Positions 4,438 through 5,195 of a DNA stretch of 5,195 nt are shown piece after piece. The stretch is from Candidatus Peribacteraceae bacterium (GTDB taxonomy: Bacteria; Patescibacteriota; Gracilibacteria; Peribacterales; Peribacteraceae). The stretch's first letter is position 1, and the number at the start of each line of letters is the position of its first letter. Below the pieces are notes generated by a model. The model saw nothing but the letters and a program-made list of their open reading frames with translations, did not search any database and was not told the origin of the DNA. The position numbers and the translations under genes were made by a program. The DNA is taken from assembly GCA_018062585.1 (NCBI GenBank), contig JAGORY010000040.1, positions 1 to 5,195 of the forward strand, written 5' to 3'.

Positions 4438-5195
4438 ATGATCAGTTTCACGGGTGTCTCCAAAGAATACAGCGGGCGCGAAGTCCTCTCCGACGTGAAC
4501 TTCCAGGTCAATCCTGGCGAGTTTATTTGTCTCACTGGCCCGAGTGGAGCAGGTAAATCCACGATCGTGCATCTGCTCATCCGCGCGGATGTGCCTACGA
4601 GAGGCCTCATTGAAATCGACGGTGCGAACCTCGCCAAGCTCCCCCCACCGATTTTGCAGCTCTACCGTCGTCGCACGGGTGTCGTCTTTCAGGACTACAA
4701 GTTGTTGCCGGATCGCACCGTGGAGGAGAACGTCGCGTTCGCCCTCGAAGTCTGCGGTGAGCCGGATGAGATCGTCGATGAGCGGACGGCTGAAATTTTG
4801 GAACGACTGAAGCTCTCAGATCGCGCTGATGCATTCCCAAGTGAGCTCTCCGGTGGGGAGAAGACGCGCGCGGCGCTGGCTCGTGCGCTTGTGCACAAGC
4901 CCGGCATCCTCATTGCCGATGAGCCGACGGGCAATATCGATCCCGACCAATCGATCCATATCCTGAACTTTCTGCGACAGGTGAACTCGGAAGGCACGAC
5001 CGTGATTCTCGCAACCCACGACAAAACGGTCGTCGATGCGCTCGGTGTCCGAGTGCTCCGGCTCGAGAACGGCAAGCTCGTCCGTGATTCGGTAGGCGGT
5101 TATGTCCATGAGGCGAGGGTCGAAAAGTCGGAAGAGGAGCCAGTCGCCATCGAGGCCGCTCCACAGCAGTCACGCATTCATCTGAACCGCGGCAC
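4438..5195 (+). CDS. ftsE: Cell division ABC transporter ATP-binding protein FtsE (3' end outside window)
   Basis: ATPase partner of the membrane protein FtsX; the FtsEX complex sits at the division site and uses ATP to control peptidoglycan hydrolases. From ATG 4438, 252 codons are visible with no stop. All ABC motifs are present: A-loop Tyr11, Walker A GPSGAGKST (34-42), Q-loop Gln85 within VVFQDYKLLPDRTVEENV (82-99), signature LSGGE (137-141), Walker B with ILIADEPTGNID (157-168) and H-loop His194. The DYKLLPDRTV segment after the Q-loop and the NID after Walker B are typical of FtsE rather than LolD/MacB relatives. The ABC core ends near residue 220; beyond it the protein continues with an acidic, Ala/Pro-rich tail (EKSEEEPV, 229-236) of at least 30 residues, absent from the 222-aa E. 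coli protein. ftsX is expected just past the window end. The promoter is unclear. Confidence 0.93.
   Translation, partial: MISFTGVSKEYSGREVLSDVNFQVNPGEFICLTGPSGAGKSTIVHLLIRADVPTRGLIEIDGANLAKLPPPILQLYRRRTGVVFQDYKLLPDRTVEENVAFALEVCGEPDEIVDERTAEILERLKLSDRADAFPSELSGGEKTRAALARALVHKPGILIADEPTGNIDPDQSIHILNFLRQVNSEGTTVILATHDKTVVDALGVRVLRLENGKLVRDSVGGYVHEARVEKSEEEPVAIEAAPQQSRIHLNRG

Noticed and set aside
4695..5109. Long minus-strand frames opposite ftsE
   Set aside because: Ser/Arg-rich shadows of a strongly coding ABC ATPase with all motifs intact on the plus strand.

Overview
The window is 5.2 kb of compact bacterial DNA, roughly half G+C, carrying housekeeping genes and no transposase, phage or CRISPR material. 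UGA acts as a normal stop (it ends rsmG and rlmE), so this is not a UGA=Gly lineage. No gene start has a convincing Shine-Dalgarno sequence 5-10 nt upstream. pheS has no pheT behind it, and short heptamer-based repeats occupy several gaps. Together these features suggest an uncultivated, streamlined bacterium, perhaps of the Patescibacteria/CPR (Peregrinibacteria-like). That placement is an inference from style, not from a marker phylogeny.

Layout. Positions 1-270 hold the 3' end of a family-4 uracil-DNA glycosylase. A 28-bp run of four heptamers (293-320) leads into a 120-aa multi-pass membrane protein (327-689), followed 21 nt later by pheS (711-1718). Between pheS and the oppositely oriented pyrE (1892-2536, minus) there is a near-perfect sigma70 promoter (TTGACT, 17 nt, TATAAT). 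It drives no protein gene and points into about 115 nt of hairpin-rich sequence, probably an unrecognised small RNA. rsmG diverges from pyrE (2639-3310). rsmG and a possible 30-aa single-TM protein on the minus strand (3440-3532) converge on a 133-bp inverted repeat built from telomere-like GGTTATA heptamers, and both stop codons sit at the repeat's edges. rlmE follows (3729-4316), then a second heptamer-based hairpin (about 4327-4386), then ftsE (from 4438), which runs off the right end.

Functional themes. pheS (charging of tRNA-Phe), rsmG (m7G in 16S rRNA) and rlmE (2'-O-methyl-U in 23S rRNA) serve translation. pyrE makes UMP precursors, the glycosylase removes uracil from DNA, and ftsE belongs to the FtsEX division/cell-wall hydrolase control complex. 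The genes mostly look like independent transcription units rather than one pathway operon.

The parts not explained by known genes are: (1) three intergenic heptamer arrays with the same period but different sequences, two of them forming inverted repeats; (2) the promoter-driven structured RNA between pheS and pyrE; (3) the small membrane ORF with its own promoter-like sequence.
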